A stretch of DNA of 27,829 nt from an uncultured Lachnospiraceae bacterium (GTDB lineage Bacteria; Bacillota; Clostridia; Lachnospirales; Lachnospiraceae), in contig CAJUOO010000046.1 in assembly GCA_910588535.1 (NCBI GenBank), positions 1 to 27,829 of the forward strand, given 5' to 3'. Shown one piece after another: positions 1 through 7,111 of the stretch. The notes beneath the pieces were generated by a model. The model searched no databases. It worked only from the letters and a program-made list of their open reading frames with translations, and was not told where the DNA came from. How positions within the stretch are numbered: the first letter of the stretch is position 1; each line of letters starts with the position of its first letter. A program made the translations under genes and the position numbers.

Positions 1-163
1 CGGCGCTTAGCGAGGTAGTTTCGAGCTTAGCATCCGCTGCGTTTTTCACTAAGCGCAAGCGGGGTGACGGAGAACCATAGGCAGTTCACCGGGGCGGAGC
101 TTTTCAGAAAATGATACAACATATTTTTAACAACAGATAAAGTATAAAATTTACAGGAAGTCA
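1..163 (+). repeat. Dispersed palindromic repeat, copy A (cut by window start)
   Basis: Near-identical to 5770-5934 and 18983-19147. It holds the right half of the common core, the right arm around 72-92 (CCATAGGCAGTTCACC), and a ~70-bp AT-rich tail that contains GAAAATGATACAAC and ends GGAAGTCAT. The matching left arm lies outside the window. No open reading frame in it looks coding. Confidence 0.8.
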
Positions 164-172
164 TGGTTTCTT

Positions 173-200
173 GTTCAATAGGTTCTTTGAGGAGCAGATA
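173..200 (+). repeat. Remnant of the repeat's right end
   Basis: The segment TTCAATAGGTTCTTTGAGGA followed by GCAGATAGC closely follows the right end of the copy at 17886-18027 (TTCAATAGGTTCCTTGAGGA, then AATAGCAG). It sits directly behind copy A, so this end of the window is a composite of repeat pieces. Confidence 0.5.
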
Positions 201-210
201 GCGTGAGGAC

Positions 211-240
211 AACCGCCTTTATGAGAGGGCGGTTTATTTA
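211..240. terminator. Hairpin with AACCGCC/GGCGGTT stem
   Basis: AACCGCC at 211-217 pairs with GGCGGTT at 228-234 and is followed by a T-rich TTATTTAT. It could end a transcript from either strand. It directly precedes the ATG of the small hydrophobic ORF at 240. That arrangement is also seen where a toxin mRNA and an antisense RNA share a terminator region, but no antisense promoter was confirmed. Confidence 0.4.
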
Positions 241-422
241 TGCGCACTTTCGCACAGTGGATATATATTGTTAGGACGGTGGTGTACGGAACGAGCGGTT
301 ACTCGGTTGCGGCCGTGAGCGTTGTGCTGACAGCGTTTTGTATGCTTGTTGTAGAGATATACACGATTAGGTTTGGTATAATAATGCAAAAAATGCAACA
401 CAATAGTATAAATATTTTATAA
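240..422 (+). CDS. Small hydrophobic protein, possible type I toxin-like peptide
   Basis: This 60-residue ORF has one strong hydrophobic segment at about residues 20-40, with VVLTAFCMLVVEIYTI at its centre, and a polar tail. No convincing ribosome site precedes the ATG at 240. GTG codons further in could be starts instead. Small single-span peptides of Firmicutes annotated as holin-like or type I toxins have this general build, but I do not recognise a family signature. It lies between a hairpin at 211-234 and the promoter of the next operon. It may be a decayed gene or not coding at all. Confidence 0.3.
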   Translation: MRTFAQWIYIVRTVVYGTSGYSVAAVSVVLTAFCMLVVEIYTIRFGIIMQKMQHNSINIL

Positions 423-464
423 CAAAGCCGTGCCATAACAGGAACAAAACCCGGAATCGTTTTC

Positions 465-493
465 TTGTATTGTATATTTTGAAATTGTATGAT
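465..493 (+). promoter_or_regulatory. Sigma-A type promoter for the GrpE-like/Hsp70-like operon
   Basis: TTGTAT at 465-470, 17-bp spacer, TATGAT at 488-493. It points at the operon starting at 670 and leaves a leader of about 170 nt. Confidence 0.45.
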
Positions 494-669
494 AAAATAG
501 TGGATATGTTATGTGTATCCTTGCCTGAAAATCCACTTCCGAAAAAGGGGGAACCTATGTTGACAGTAGATAAATAGATGGAGAGATAGACCTGTGATTG
601 ATGTTGAGCGGGAGTTTTTTGGTTTTGCAGGTAGTGAAATATTGTCTTAAGGAAGCGGGAGAGCAAAGC

Positions 670-1413
670 ATGGATGAGATACAAAATAGCCTGAAGGGTA
701 TATTAGTATATCTGTTAAAGGATTCGGAGGTACAAGAAAGAGTAAAAGAGATTGTCAGAGAGGACATCGATCAGGGAGGGAAGCTAGAGCAGAGGCTTGA
801 AGAATTAGAGAAGGAGAAAAAGGCGCTGCATCATCGGCTGGAGGAGGCTCATATTGAGTGTGAGAGACTGCATAAGAATTGCAGGAAGCTGGAAGATGAG
901 AAGGCTGTATTAGAACAAGAGAAGAAGGATATTCAGAAATCTAAGGATGAGCTGTCAAAGCAGTTTCAGACCCAAAAAAAGGAGCTTGAGCCATTTGAGG
1001 AGCTAAAAGAGATCTGGCAGGGACTTTCAAAGTTGGATAAGAGCCAGAAATCATATTTAAAAAACCTGTGTGGTGCGTGGGATATTAAGTCTTTTATTGC
1101 ACTGGGAAAAGATAAAAACGGGATTCGGCAGCTTTGGAATTTTATTAAAGATGAAATAATGAATTCAAACAGAAGGATGGAGCATATCCGGGTGCTGGCA
1201 AAGTTTTTTGATCTGTGCATCAGTGTGTATAACAGCACGAATATCAGAAAGGAGCACTATGAGAGGATAGAGGTTTTTATCGGCAGGGAATATGATTCAA
1301 GGCATTGCATCAAGACTTCGGAGAGTATTGTCAACGGGGTAGTTCAGGAGGTTTTATTGAATGGTTATTCTTTACAGGATGATGTGATGAAGCCTATAGT
1401 GATTGTGAGGTAG
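670..1413 (+). CDS. Coiled-coil protein with GrpE-like C-terminus (putative nucleotide exchange factor)
   Basis: This 247-residue protein probably serves as nucleotide exchange factor for the Hsp70-like ATPase encoded 5 bp downstream. Residues 1-33 are a short helical segment, 36-107 a strong charged coiled coil rich in E, K and L, and 108-195 mostly helical. Residues about 202-247 resemble the GrpE beta-domain: GREYDSRH matches the family's G-x-x-FDPxxH stretch, and NGYSLQDDVMKPIVIV matches its GYxLxDRVIRPAxV ending. The order coiled coil, helices, beta-domain is that of GrpE. ATG 670 is chosen because GGGAG precedes it at a sensible distance; an upstream in-frame ATG at 598 has none. The GrpE call rests on reading motifs only; a generic coiled-coil protein is the alternative. 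Confidence 0.65.
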   Translation: MDEIQNSLKGILVYLLKDSEVQERVKEIVREDIDQGGKLEQRLEELEKEKKALHHRLEEAHIECERLHKNCRKLEDEKAVLEQEKKDIQKSKDELSKQFQTQKKELEPFEELKEIWQGLSKLDKSQKSYLKNLCGAWDIKSFIALGKDKNGIRQLWNFIKDEIMNSNRRMEHIRVLAKFFDLCISVYNSTNIRKEHYERIEVFIGREYDSRHCIKTSESIVNGVVQEVLLNGYSLQDDVMKPIVIVR

Positions 1414-1418
1414 AGAAG

Positions 1419-4400
1419 ATGGATAAAAAATGGAATATCATGGATAAGAAAGTGATAAGCGAAAAATGCTGTCAGATGGAGGCTAAGATTCGGGATATTT
1501 TTAAATCCCCCAATAATTGGGTGAATGGATTTATCCGGTTGGTCAGCCTTGAGGGAACATGGTATCACCACAGGGAAACTGATATTTTTATTCCGATGAC
1601 GCAAAATTATATCGAAAAGACTTATATGGCAGAAACAAAGCCTGAGAAGGGTTCCACACGTGTGAAGTCGGGCCTGATTTATTGGGATTTTATGAGCGAG
1701 GAGGAGGCTCTTAAGGTTCTGCCCAATTTGCCGGGGTCAAATATGCCAAAGGCAGTCGGTGCATCCAGCTTGGGTGAAAAATGCAAGAATAAAAAGATCT
1801 TGTTGAGAGACGGCAAGGTTTACGATGATAAGTCAAAAGGCGTGCGTGCTCTGCAAAAGAATGAGGGTGGGTCGATTTTGCAGATTTATCATCTGGAAGA
1901 TCAATATAGTAGAAAAGAGGAAGTGTCTTGGTTTTTTGATATATATCTTTGGGCGAAGGCAGGAATTATACCTTCCGTTTTGTATGCCTTTAAGGACTGT
2001 TGGAATACCATGCAGTTTCTGATTGATAATTTTAATAATATTGATTTTGATGAATTTATTGCTCTGGGAGAGAAAGATGAGGAAGTCATCGCTGTGATGC
2101 AAGCGCGCGCTGAGGAGGAAAAGCAGAAGGAAGCACAACAGATAGAAGAAAACTTGCAGGAAACAAAGCTGCAATCGCCAGAGGTATCTGAAAATACTGA
2201 GGAGATAACAGCAGAGCTAAAGAGCATAGAAAAGACGGCGGAGCCTGAGGAGTTGGAGGTAACAAAGAGAGCGTCCGATCTATCAAAGGTGACAGAGGAA
2301 CCAGAGGGAGTGGAGATGTCAAAGGTTATGGCAGATCCAAGTACAGAGAAAGATCCGATAGCTGTGGCACAGACTGTGGAAGGGATGTCAGAAACAGTCA
2401 AAGAGCTGGAAAAGACAAAAGAATCAACGGTAAACACAGAAGAGATAGAGGAATTCGATGTAACAGAGGTGTCAGAGAAAACGGAAGGGCCAGAAACTGT
2501 GAAGAGTGCAGAAACAGTAGATAAACTGGAGGCAACAAAGGCGCCGGAAGAGACGAGAGAGCCAGAGATTCTGAAAGAGGCAGAAAAGCTAGAAGAGCCA
2601 GAAATTGTAGAGAGTGCTGAAAAGGTAGATGAACTAGAGGCGACGAAGGCGTTAGAGAGAATGGAAGAGCTGGAGGCTTTGCAGAAGGCAGAAAAGTTAG
2701 AAGAGCCAAAAGTTGTGAAGGGTGTAGAGAAGATAGAAGAATCTGAGGCAGTGAAAGAGATAGATAAGGCAGAAGAGCTGGAAGTTGTGAAGGGTTCAGA
2801 GAAAGTGGAAGAACCAGAGGCAGCGAGAGCGTTAGAAAAGATAGAAGAACAGGAAGCAGAGAAAAGTATACAAGATGGAGTAAAATCGGAGACAGCGAAG
2901 GCGTTAGACAGGGCAGAATATCTGGAAACTACGAAGGCAGCCGTAGAGTTGGATATTTTGAAGGATCCAGAAGAGAGTATAGAGCTGGAAGGTATAGAAA
3001 AACCAGTGGCTGAAGAAAACTTGGAGAGAGAGCCAGAGTGCAGTGAAAAATCAGAGGCTATAGAAGAAACAGATATATCGGAGACGCAGAAAATGCAGAG
3101 AGTATGGAATGTGTTGGATGCATTGGATGAGCCGGAGGAGATCGTTGAGCCAGAGAGTTATTTTGTGCCAGAGTCAGCAGAGAGAGATGCAGAAGAAACA
3201 CAGAATATGCAAGAGGTATTAGAGGTGTTAGACACGACGGACGCCTTGGAGGAGAAAATGCCAGAGGTGATGGCAGAACCTGAGGTGACAGCGAAGGATA
3301 AGCCAGCAGAAGTGGAAGTGATGGCAGAGCCTGAGAGAGAAAAAGCGCCGGAGGAGCCCATTGCTTTGCAGAAGCTTTCTGGGGAGACAGAGGATAGGTT
3401 GCAGGAACAAAATAATCAAGCTGAGGTAACAGAAGAGATGGATATGGACCAAGAGGGAATGTACGATAATACAGATAGAATACAGGAATTGCTGGATTGT
3501 GATAAGGAAAGGTGCCGACTGGAGCCTTATGATAGGGATATTTTATATGATATTATCAGAGGGCACTGGGAACTGTTTGATCAGAATACTGATGGAAAGA
3601 TGGCTGGCAAGGATTTAATTGCAAGAGATCCAAGACAGGATATCAGGCAGGGAGTTGTCGGCATTGATTTTGGAACAAAGAGCACGGTTGTGGTTCGTCA
3701 GGATACTACCAACCGGATTGTTCCTATCCGCATTGGCACGGGAAATTTGAGCAGTGAGGTTAAGGATGAGGATTTTGAAAATCCATCGATCATAGAATTT
3801 ACTAATGTGAAGAAGTTTATGGAGGCATACCAGAAGGAAGAGGGCAGGCCCCATACCTCCTGCAATGATATCTTTGTGTCTTACGATGCTTGTGAGGATT
3901 TTAAGAATTGTAAGCCGGAAGATTTCTATGCGTATTTTAGTGAATTAAAACAGTGGGCGAACCGCGACAAGGGAAGTGTGGTGATCAAGGATAAGCAAAA
4001 GAGAGAGTATTATCTCGGTGAGCACATGAACCCGACGGAGAGTGTTGTCAATCCTATTGAATTATATGCTTATTATATTGGCTTGTATATCAATAATATG
4101 CGTAATGGCATCTACTTAAAATATCTTATGACCTTCCCGGTAGGGTATGCGAAGGAGGTAAGAGATTTTATTGCCAACAGTTTTTATGAGGGAATTAGAA
4201 AGTCACTTCCAGCAAGCATATTAAATGATGCGAAGTGTATGGAGCAGTTTAAGGTGGAGCTTGGTATCAGCGAGTCGGCAGCTTATGCAGTTACAGCCTT
4301 GGAGCAGAGTCATCTTGAGCCAAAGGATGAGACAGAGCAGCTTATGTATGGTATCTTTGACTTTGGAGGCGGAACGACGGATTTTGATTTTGGAATCTGC

Positions 4401-5537
4401 CGAGGAGCGACGGAGGAGGAGTATGAGAAGGATGCTTATGATTATGTTCTGGAATGTTTTGGCGCTGACTCAGATGTGACTCTTGGAGGAGAGAATATAC
4501 TAGAGCTTATGGCATATCAGGTGTATCAGCAGAATCTTGAAGTATTTCGGGAGAAAAGGATCACCTTTACGCTTCCTCTTGGTGAGAACAGTTTTGCGGG
4601 AAGTGAGACTTTGCTTATCAATTCTCAGATTGCAAGAAGAAACATGGCGATTCTTAAGGAAGAGCTTCGTCCTTTATGGCATCAGGAGCAGGGCTGGAGA
4701 AAGAAATATCAGTTAGACAACGAGACGCAGGGCGAGGTTGACAGGGAGGGAATTGTAGTTTCTCTCTATAATATGGATGGAGAGCCTGTACCACAGTGTA
4801 TTTTAGAATTTTCCAGTCAGGATCTGGTAGAGATGATCAAAAACCGGATTCAGAAGGGAGTGGATAGCTTCTTCCAGTGCCTGATTAAGATTTTCCTTTG
4901 CAAGAAGGAAGCGAGGAAGGAAGAAAACAATATCTATATTTTCTTGGCAGGAAATTCCAGTAAGTCTGTTTTTGTAAAGGAATTATTTCAGAAGAAGATA
5001 GAAGAGTACTACAGCAGGGCGAAGGGAATGACAGAGGAGCTTGGAAATGCGCACTTTGTCCTGATTGATCCACTTGCCGGTGAGAGAAGTGATTGTGATC
5101 ATTATGTGCCCAATGCAAAGACTGGTGTGGCGTATGGTCTGTTAAAGAGCCGTGATGGAAGTTCCATCAAGATTGTGAAGAATCATGAGACAGATTCCAT
5201 GCAACAGTCGCGGTTTCACTACTATCTGGGAAGAGATCGCAGGCATCACTTTGACTGCCGCTTCTCACCGACGGAGATTGATTACAAGAAGTGGGTTCCA
5301 TTCCAAGGGGCAACCAGAGAAGTGGTTCGTATCTATTACACCAATAATCCGATGGCAGATGCTAAACTTGAGCAGCTTTCTATTGAAAATGTGCCATATA
5401 AGGAGATCAATATTGAGGTGAAGGAGGATGCATATCTGTTTATTCGGACTGTGGAGCCGGATATGGTGGAATATGTGGTTGCGAAGGAAGTAGAAGATAT
5501 ATCGGGCAGCGAGATCAAAAAGTGCTATTTTAATTAA
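1419..5537 (+). CDS. Giant Hsp70-like ATPase with novel N-terminal domain and acidic repeat linker
   Basis: This 1372-residue cytoplasmic protein has no signal peptide or membrane span. Residues 1-225 form a globular domain I do not recognise, rich in W and Y. Residues about 227-690 are a low-complexity E/K/A/V linker that includes eleven 12-residue repeats. Residues 745-1245 carry an Hsp70/actin-fold ATPase: phosphate-1 GIDFGTKST (748-756), GISESAAYAV, phosphate-2 FDFGGGTTD (980-988) and adenosine motif LAGNSSKS (1176-1183). The motif spacing is wider than in DnaK, so the domain carries insertions. Residues 1246-1372 look beta-rich and do not resemble the DnaK substrate-binding domain. ATG 1419 has GAGG nine bases upstream and lies 5 bp after the GrpE-like gene, so the two are cotranscribed. 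The Hsp70-fold call is firm; the biological role is unknown. Confidence 0.85.
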   Translation: MDKKWNIMDKKVISEKCCQMEAKIRDIFKSPNNWVNGFIRLVSLEGTWYHHRETDIFIPMTQNYIEKTYMAETKPEKGSTRVKSGLIYWDFMSEEEALKVLPNLPGSNMPKAVGASSLGEKCKNKKILLRDGKVYDDKSKGVRALQKNEGGSILQIYHLEDQYSRKEEVSWFFDIYLWAKAGIIPSVLYAFKDCWNTMQFLIDNFNNIDFDEFIALGEKDEEVIAVMQARAEEEKQKEAQQIEENLQETKLQSPEVSENTEEITAELKSIEKTAEPEELEVTKRASDLSKVTEEPEGVEMSKVMADPSTEKDPIAVAQTVEGMSETVKELEKTKESTVNTEEIEEFDVTEVSEKTEGPETVKSAETVDKLEATKAPEETREPEILKEAEKLEEPEIVESAEKVDELEATKALERMEELEALQKAEKLEEPKVVKGVEKIEESEAVKEIDKAEELEVVKGSEKVEEPEAARALEKIEEQEAEKSIQDGVKSETAKALDRAEYLETTKAAVELDILKDPEESIELEGIEKPVAEENLEREPECSEKSEAIEETDISETQKMQRVWNVLDALDEPEEIVEPESYFVPESAERDAEETQNMQEVLEVLDTTDALEEKMPEVMAEPEVTAKDKPAEVEVMAEPEREKAPEEPIALQKLSGETEDRLQEQNNQAEVTEEMDMDQEGMYDNTDRIQELLDCDKERCRLEPYDRDILYDIIRGHWELFDQNTDGKMAGKDLIARDPRQDIRQGVVGIDFGTKSTVVVRQDTTNRIVPIRIGTGNLSSEVKDEDFENPSIIEFTNVKKFMEAYQKEEGRPHTSCNDIFVSYDACEDFKNCKPEDFYAYFSELKQWANRDKGSVVIKDKQKREYYLGEHMNPTESVVNPIELYAYYIGLYINNMRNGIYLKYLMTFPVGYAKEVRDFIANSFYEGIRKSLPASILNDAKCMEQFKVELGISESAAYAVTALEQSHLEPKDETEQLMYGIFDFGGGTTDFDFGICRGATEEEYEKDAYDYVLECFGADSDVTLGGENILELMAYQVYQQNLEVFREKRITFTLPLGENSFAGSETLLINSQIARRNMAILKEELRPLWHQEQGWRKKYQLDNETQGEVDREGIVVSLYNMDGEPVPQCILEFSSQDLVEMIKNRIQKGVDSFFQCLIKIFLCKKEARKEENNIYIFLAGNSSKSVFVKELFQKKIEEYYSRAKGMTEELGNAHFVLIDPLAGERSDCDHYVPNAKTGVAYGLLKSRDGSSIKIVKNHETDSMQQSRFHYYLGRDRRHHFDCRFSPTEIDYKKWVPFQGATREVVRIYYTNNPMADAKLEQLSIENVPYKEINIEVKEDAYLFIRTVEPDMVEYVVAKEVEDISGSEIKKCYFN
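2475..2870 (+). repeat. Eleven tandem 36-bp units encoding 12-residue acidic repeats
   Basis: Inside the Hsp70-like gene (residues 353-484) units of exactly 12 codons follow one another without slippage, for example EKLEEPEIVESA, EKVDELEATKAL, EKLEEPKVVKGV and EKVEEPEAARAL. The pattern is roughly E-K-x-E-E-x-E-x-x-K-x-A/L. Two weaker units continue to 2942. The bases have diverged while length and charge pattern are kept, as expected for a selected spacer or helical stalk. Confidence 0.85.
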
Positions 5538-5584
5538 TATAACTTTATTATATTTTCATGAGTTTATAGATTTGAGATAAAACG

Positions 5585-5934
5585 ATGACTTCTTGTATGA
5601 TGAGTTTTTTATCATGTTCATATGAGGCCCGTATAGCCAGTCTGCTGGTTTCCTCCGTCACCCCGCTTGCATTATCTATCCTGTACAAGCAAAGATACAG
5701 CGTGTTTTGCCTAACTGATAAAACAGCCCGGCGAACTGCCTGTGGTTCTTAAGGAACCTATTGAAAAACGCCGGCGCTTAGCGAGGTAGTTTCGAGCTTA
5801 GCGTCCGCTGCGTTTTTCACTAAGCGAGAGCGGGGTGACGGAGGACCACAGGCAGTTCGCCGGGCGGATCTTTCCAGAAAATGATACAACAGATTTTTAA
5901 CTGCAGATAAAATATAAAATTTACAAGAAGTCAT
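5585..5934 (+). repeat. Composite repeat element, copy B
   Basis: The core at 5727-5864 is a palindrome. The left arm CCCGGCGAACTGCCTGTGG is mirrored by the right arm CCACAGGCAGTTCGCCGGG, and an inner GAAAAACG pairs with CGTTTTTC. The AT-rich tail 5865-5934 is shared with copies A and E. To the left, 5631-5671 is the start of an arm-type-2 copy (TATAGCCAGTCTGCTGG then CCTCCGTCACCCCGCT). A perfect 13-bp inverted repeat, ATGACTTCTTGTA at 5585-5597 and TACAAGAAGTCAT at 5922-5934, brackets the whole. No coding ORF is seen in 5538-6135; the rest of that gap is AT-rich. Confidence 0.75.
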
Positions 5935-5978
5935 ACGAATCTATTTTGATAATTATAGAATACAAAATAGATTCGTAT
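5933..5978. other. Perfect 15-bp inverted repeat
   Basis: ATACGAATCTATTTT at 5933-5947 is mirrored by AAAATAGATTCGTAT at 5964-5978 with a 16-nt loop. It overlaps the last two bases of repeat copy B. It lies downstream of both the Hsp70-like gene and the convergent AraC gene. It could be a weak bidirectional terminator, but the stem is AT-rich and has no clear T run. Confidence 0.5.
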
Positions 5979-5998
5979 AGTTATTTTTAGAGTAGTTT

Positions 5999-6017
5999 GC
6001 ATAGCCAGCTCTGTTAG
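5999..6017 (+). repeat. Remnant of repeat arm type 2
   Basis: GCATAGCCAGCTCTGTTA is nearly the left arm of the copy at 17886 (GCATAGCCAGTTCTGCTA). No core follows, so it is an isolated end. Confidence 0.4.
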
Positions 6018-6135
6018 GGGTCTCTAAGAGAACTTATTACGAAAATAAAATATGAATCCGTTTTCATGTTACGTATGGATTACTCAAGAAGAAGTAAATA
6101 GGTTGTTATAAGTATGTTTGGTTGGATAAAGTGTA

Positions 6136-6963
6136 TCAACATAATTGAGACATTTGCTTTCGATATTCACTTGGGCTGATTCCTTTTTTTTGATGAAATA
6201 GCTTGGAGAAATGTAAAGGATCGGCATAACTTACAGAATGGGCAATGGATCGTATGGATAGATCCGTGGTGGTCAGTAGGATACATGCCTGACGGATTCT
6301 GTAGTCCAGCAGATAGTTCTGGATGGAAATACCCGTGTAGGCTTTAAACAGGCGATGAAGATAGGAGCGGTTTACATTGAGATAATTTGCAATATTTTGT
6401 ACGGTGATTGGATCACAGTAGCAGCTTTCTATATATTTTAGCGCTTCCTCCACATAGTTGTATTTCTTTTCTTGATGGATATATTGGTTGTTTGGGAATT
6501 TTCGTACAAGTAGAAAGAGATATTCATACATAATGCTGTTCATAATCAGATCTCTGTTTTGGAGAAGTTTATCAGCCTCAAACATTTTTTCGTGGCAGAG
6601 CCGCATTTGGTCATCCTGATTATAATGGAATACCAAGTGATCAAGAAGGCTGGTGCGCTCCAGATAGCCCTTGAGTTTAATACCCTGCATACCGATCCAT
6701 GTGTAACTCCAAGGATCTTTATTGTCCGCTTCGTAATAGATGAGCTCGCCCGGACATATTAGAAAAGCATCGTCCTTTTTAAGCCGAAAGAGCTTTCCTC
6801 TCGCTTTATAGATGCCAGAACCACTGAGAATGTAGTGAATAAGGTATCCATTCCTTAAAACAGGCCCATAGCTATGTCCGGGAGCGCAGTTTTCATAGCC
6901 GCAGGTATAGATCATAGCATCGATGTTTCTGGAAAAATCATTAGAAAAAATATATTCTTTCAT
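6136..6963 (-). CDS. AraC-family transcriptional regulator
   Basis: A 275-residue DNA-binding regulator, probably the sugar-responsive activator of the divergent PTS gene. The N-terminal half is the cupin-type sensing domain (YGPVLRNGYLIHYILSGSG, then a FLICPGELIYY strand pair). The last ~100 residues hold the two AraC helix-turn-helix motifs: TVQNIANYLNVNRSYLHRLF and SIRSIAHSVSYADPLHFSKL, ending KGISPSEYRKQ. I start it at the ATG at 6963, which has AGGAGGG twelve bases upstream; an extended frame to 7017 adds 18 residues without family character. The 148-bp gap to the PTS gene holds the divergent promoters. The family is certain, the inducer unknown. Confidence 0.92.
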   Translation of the reverse strand: MKEYIFSNDFSRNIDAMIYTCGYENCAPGHSYGPVLRNGYLIHYILSGSGIYKARGKLFRLKKDDAFLICPGELIYYEADNKDPWSYTWIGMQGIKLKGYLERTSLLDHLVFHYNQDDQMRLCHEKMFEADKLLQNRDLIMNSIMYEYLFLLVRKFPNNQYIHQEKKYNYVEEALKYIESCYCDPITVQNIANYLNVNRSYLHRLFKAYTGISIQNYLLDYRIRQACILLTTTDLSIRSIAHSVSYADPLHFSKLFHQKKGISPSEYRKQMSQLC

Positions 6964-7029
6964 TTTCTGCTTTATCCCTCCTGAGTTTTCTGTCACAATC
7001 TGCAAGGTGAAGGTCACATATTTCCATAT

Positions 7030-7054
7030 AATTTTGATTTTATCAAATTATAAT
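7030..7054 (+). promoter_or_regulatory. Likely PTS promoter with an overlapping imperfect palindrome
   Basis: TATAAT at 7049-7054 is a good -10, but no good -35 lies 16-18 bp upstream, which fits an activator-dependent promoter. The segment ATAATTTTGATTTTATCAAATTAT at 7028-7051 is an imperfect palindrome that could be an operator; shown here only by its arms ATAATTTTGAT and TATCAAATTAT. Confidence 0.4.
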
Positions 7055-7111
7055 AGTAGATACAAGAGGAAAAAATGCTGGAGTAGCAGAAAAGAAAGGA
7101 AGGAAAAGAGT

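Noticed and set aside
1..212. Minus-strand ORF at 27-212 and its lookalike at 19011-19196
   Set aside because: They are the same open frame through the dispersed repeat and its tail; similarity reflects the repeat, not a shared protein.
598..669. Extended start of the GrpE-like gene at 598
   Set aside because: No ribosome site and the extra 24 residues look unlike the protein; ATG 670 has GGGAG upstream.
1901..2437. Long minus-strand frames opposite the acidic linker (also 2398-2709 and 3158-3452)
   Set aside because: They mirror the E/K-rich repeat codons, giving S/V/L-rich low-complexity peptides with no ribosome site; the plus-strand gene explains them.
6923..7111. Upstream extension of the PTS gene to 6923
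   Set aside because: It runs back across the AraC start and the divergent promoters; the EIIB domain begins right after ATG 7112, which has a good ribosome site.
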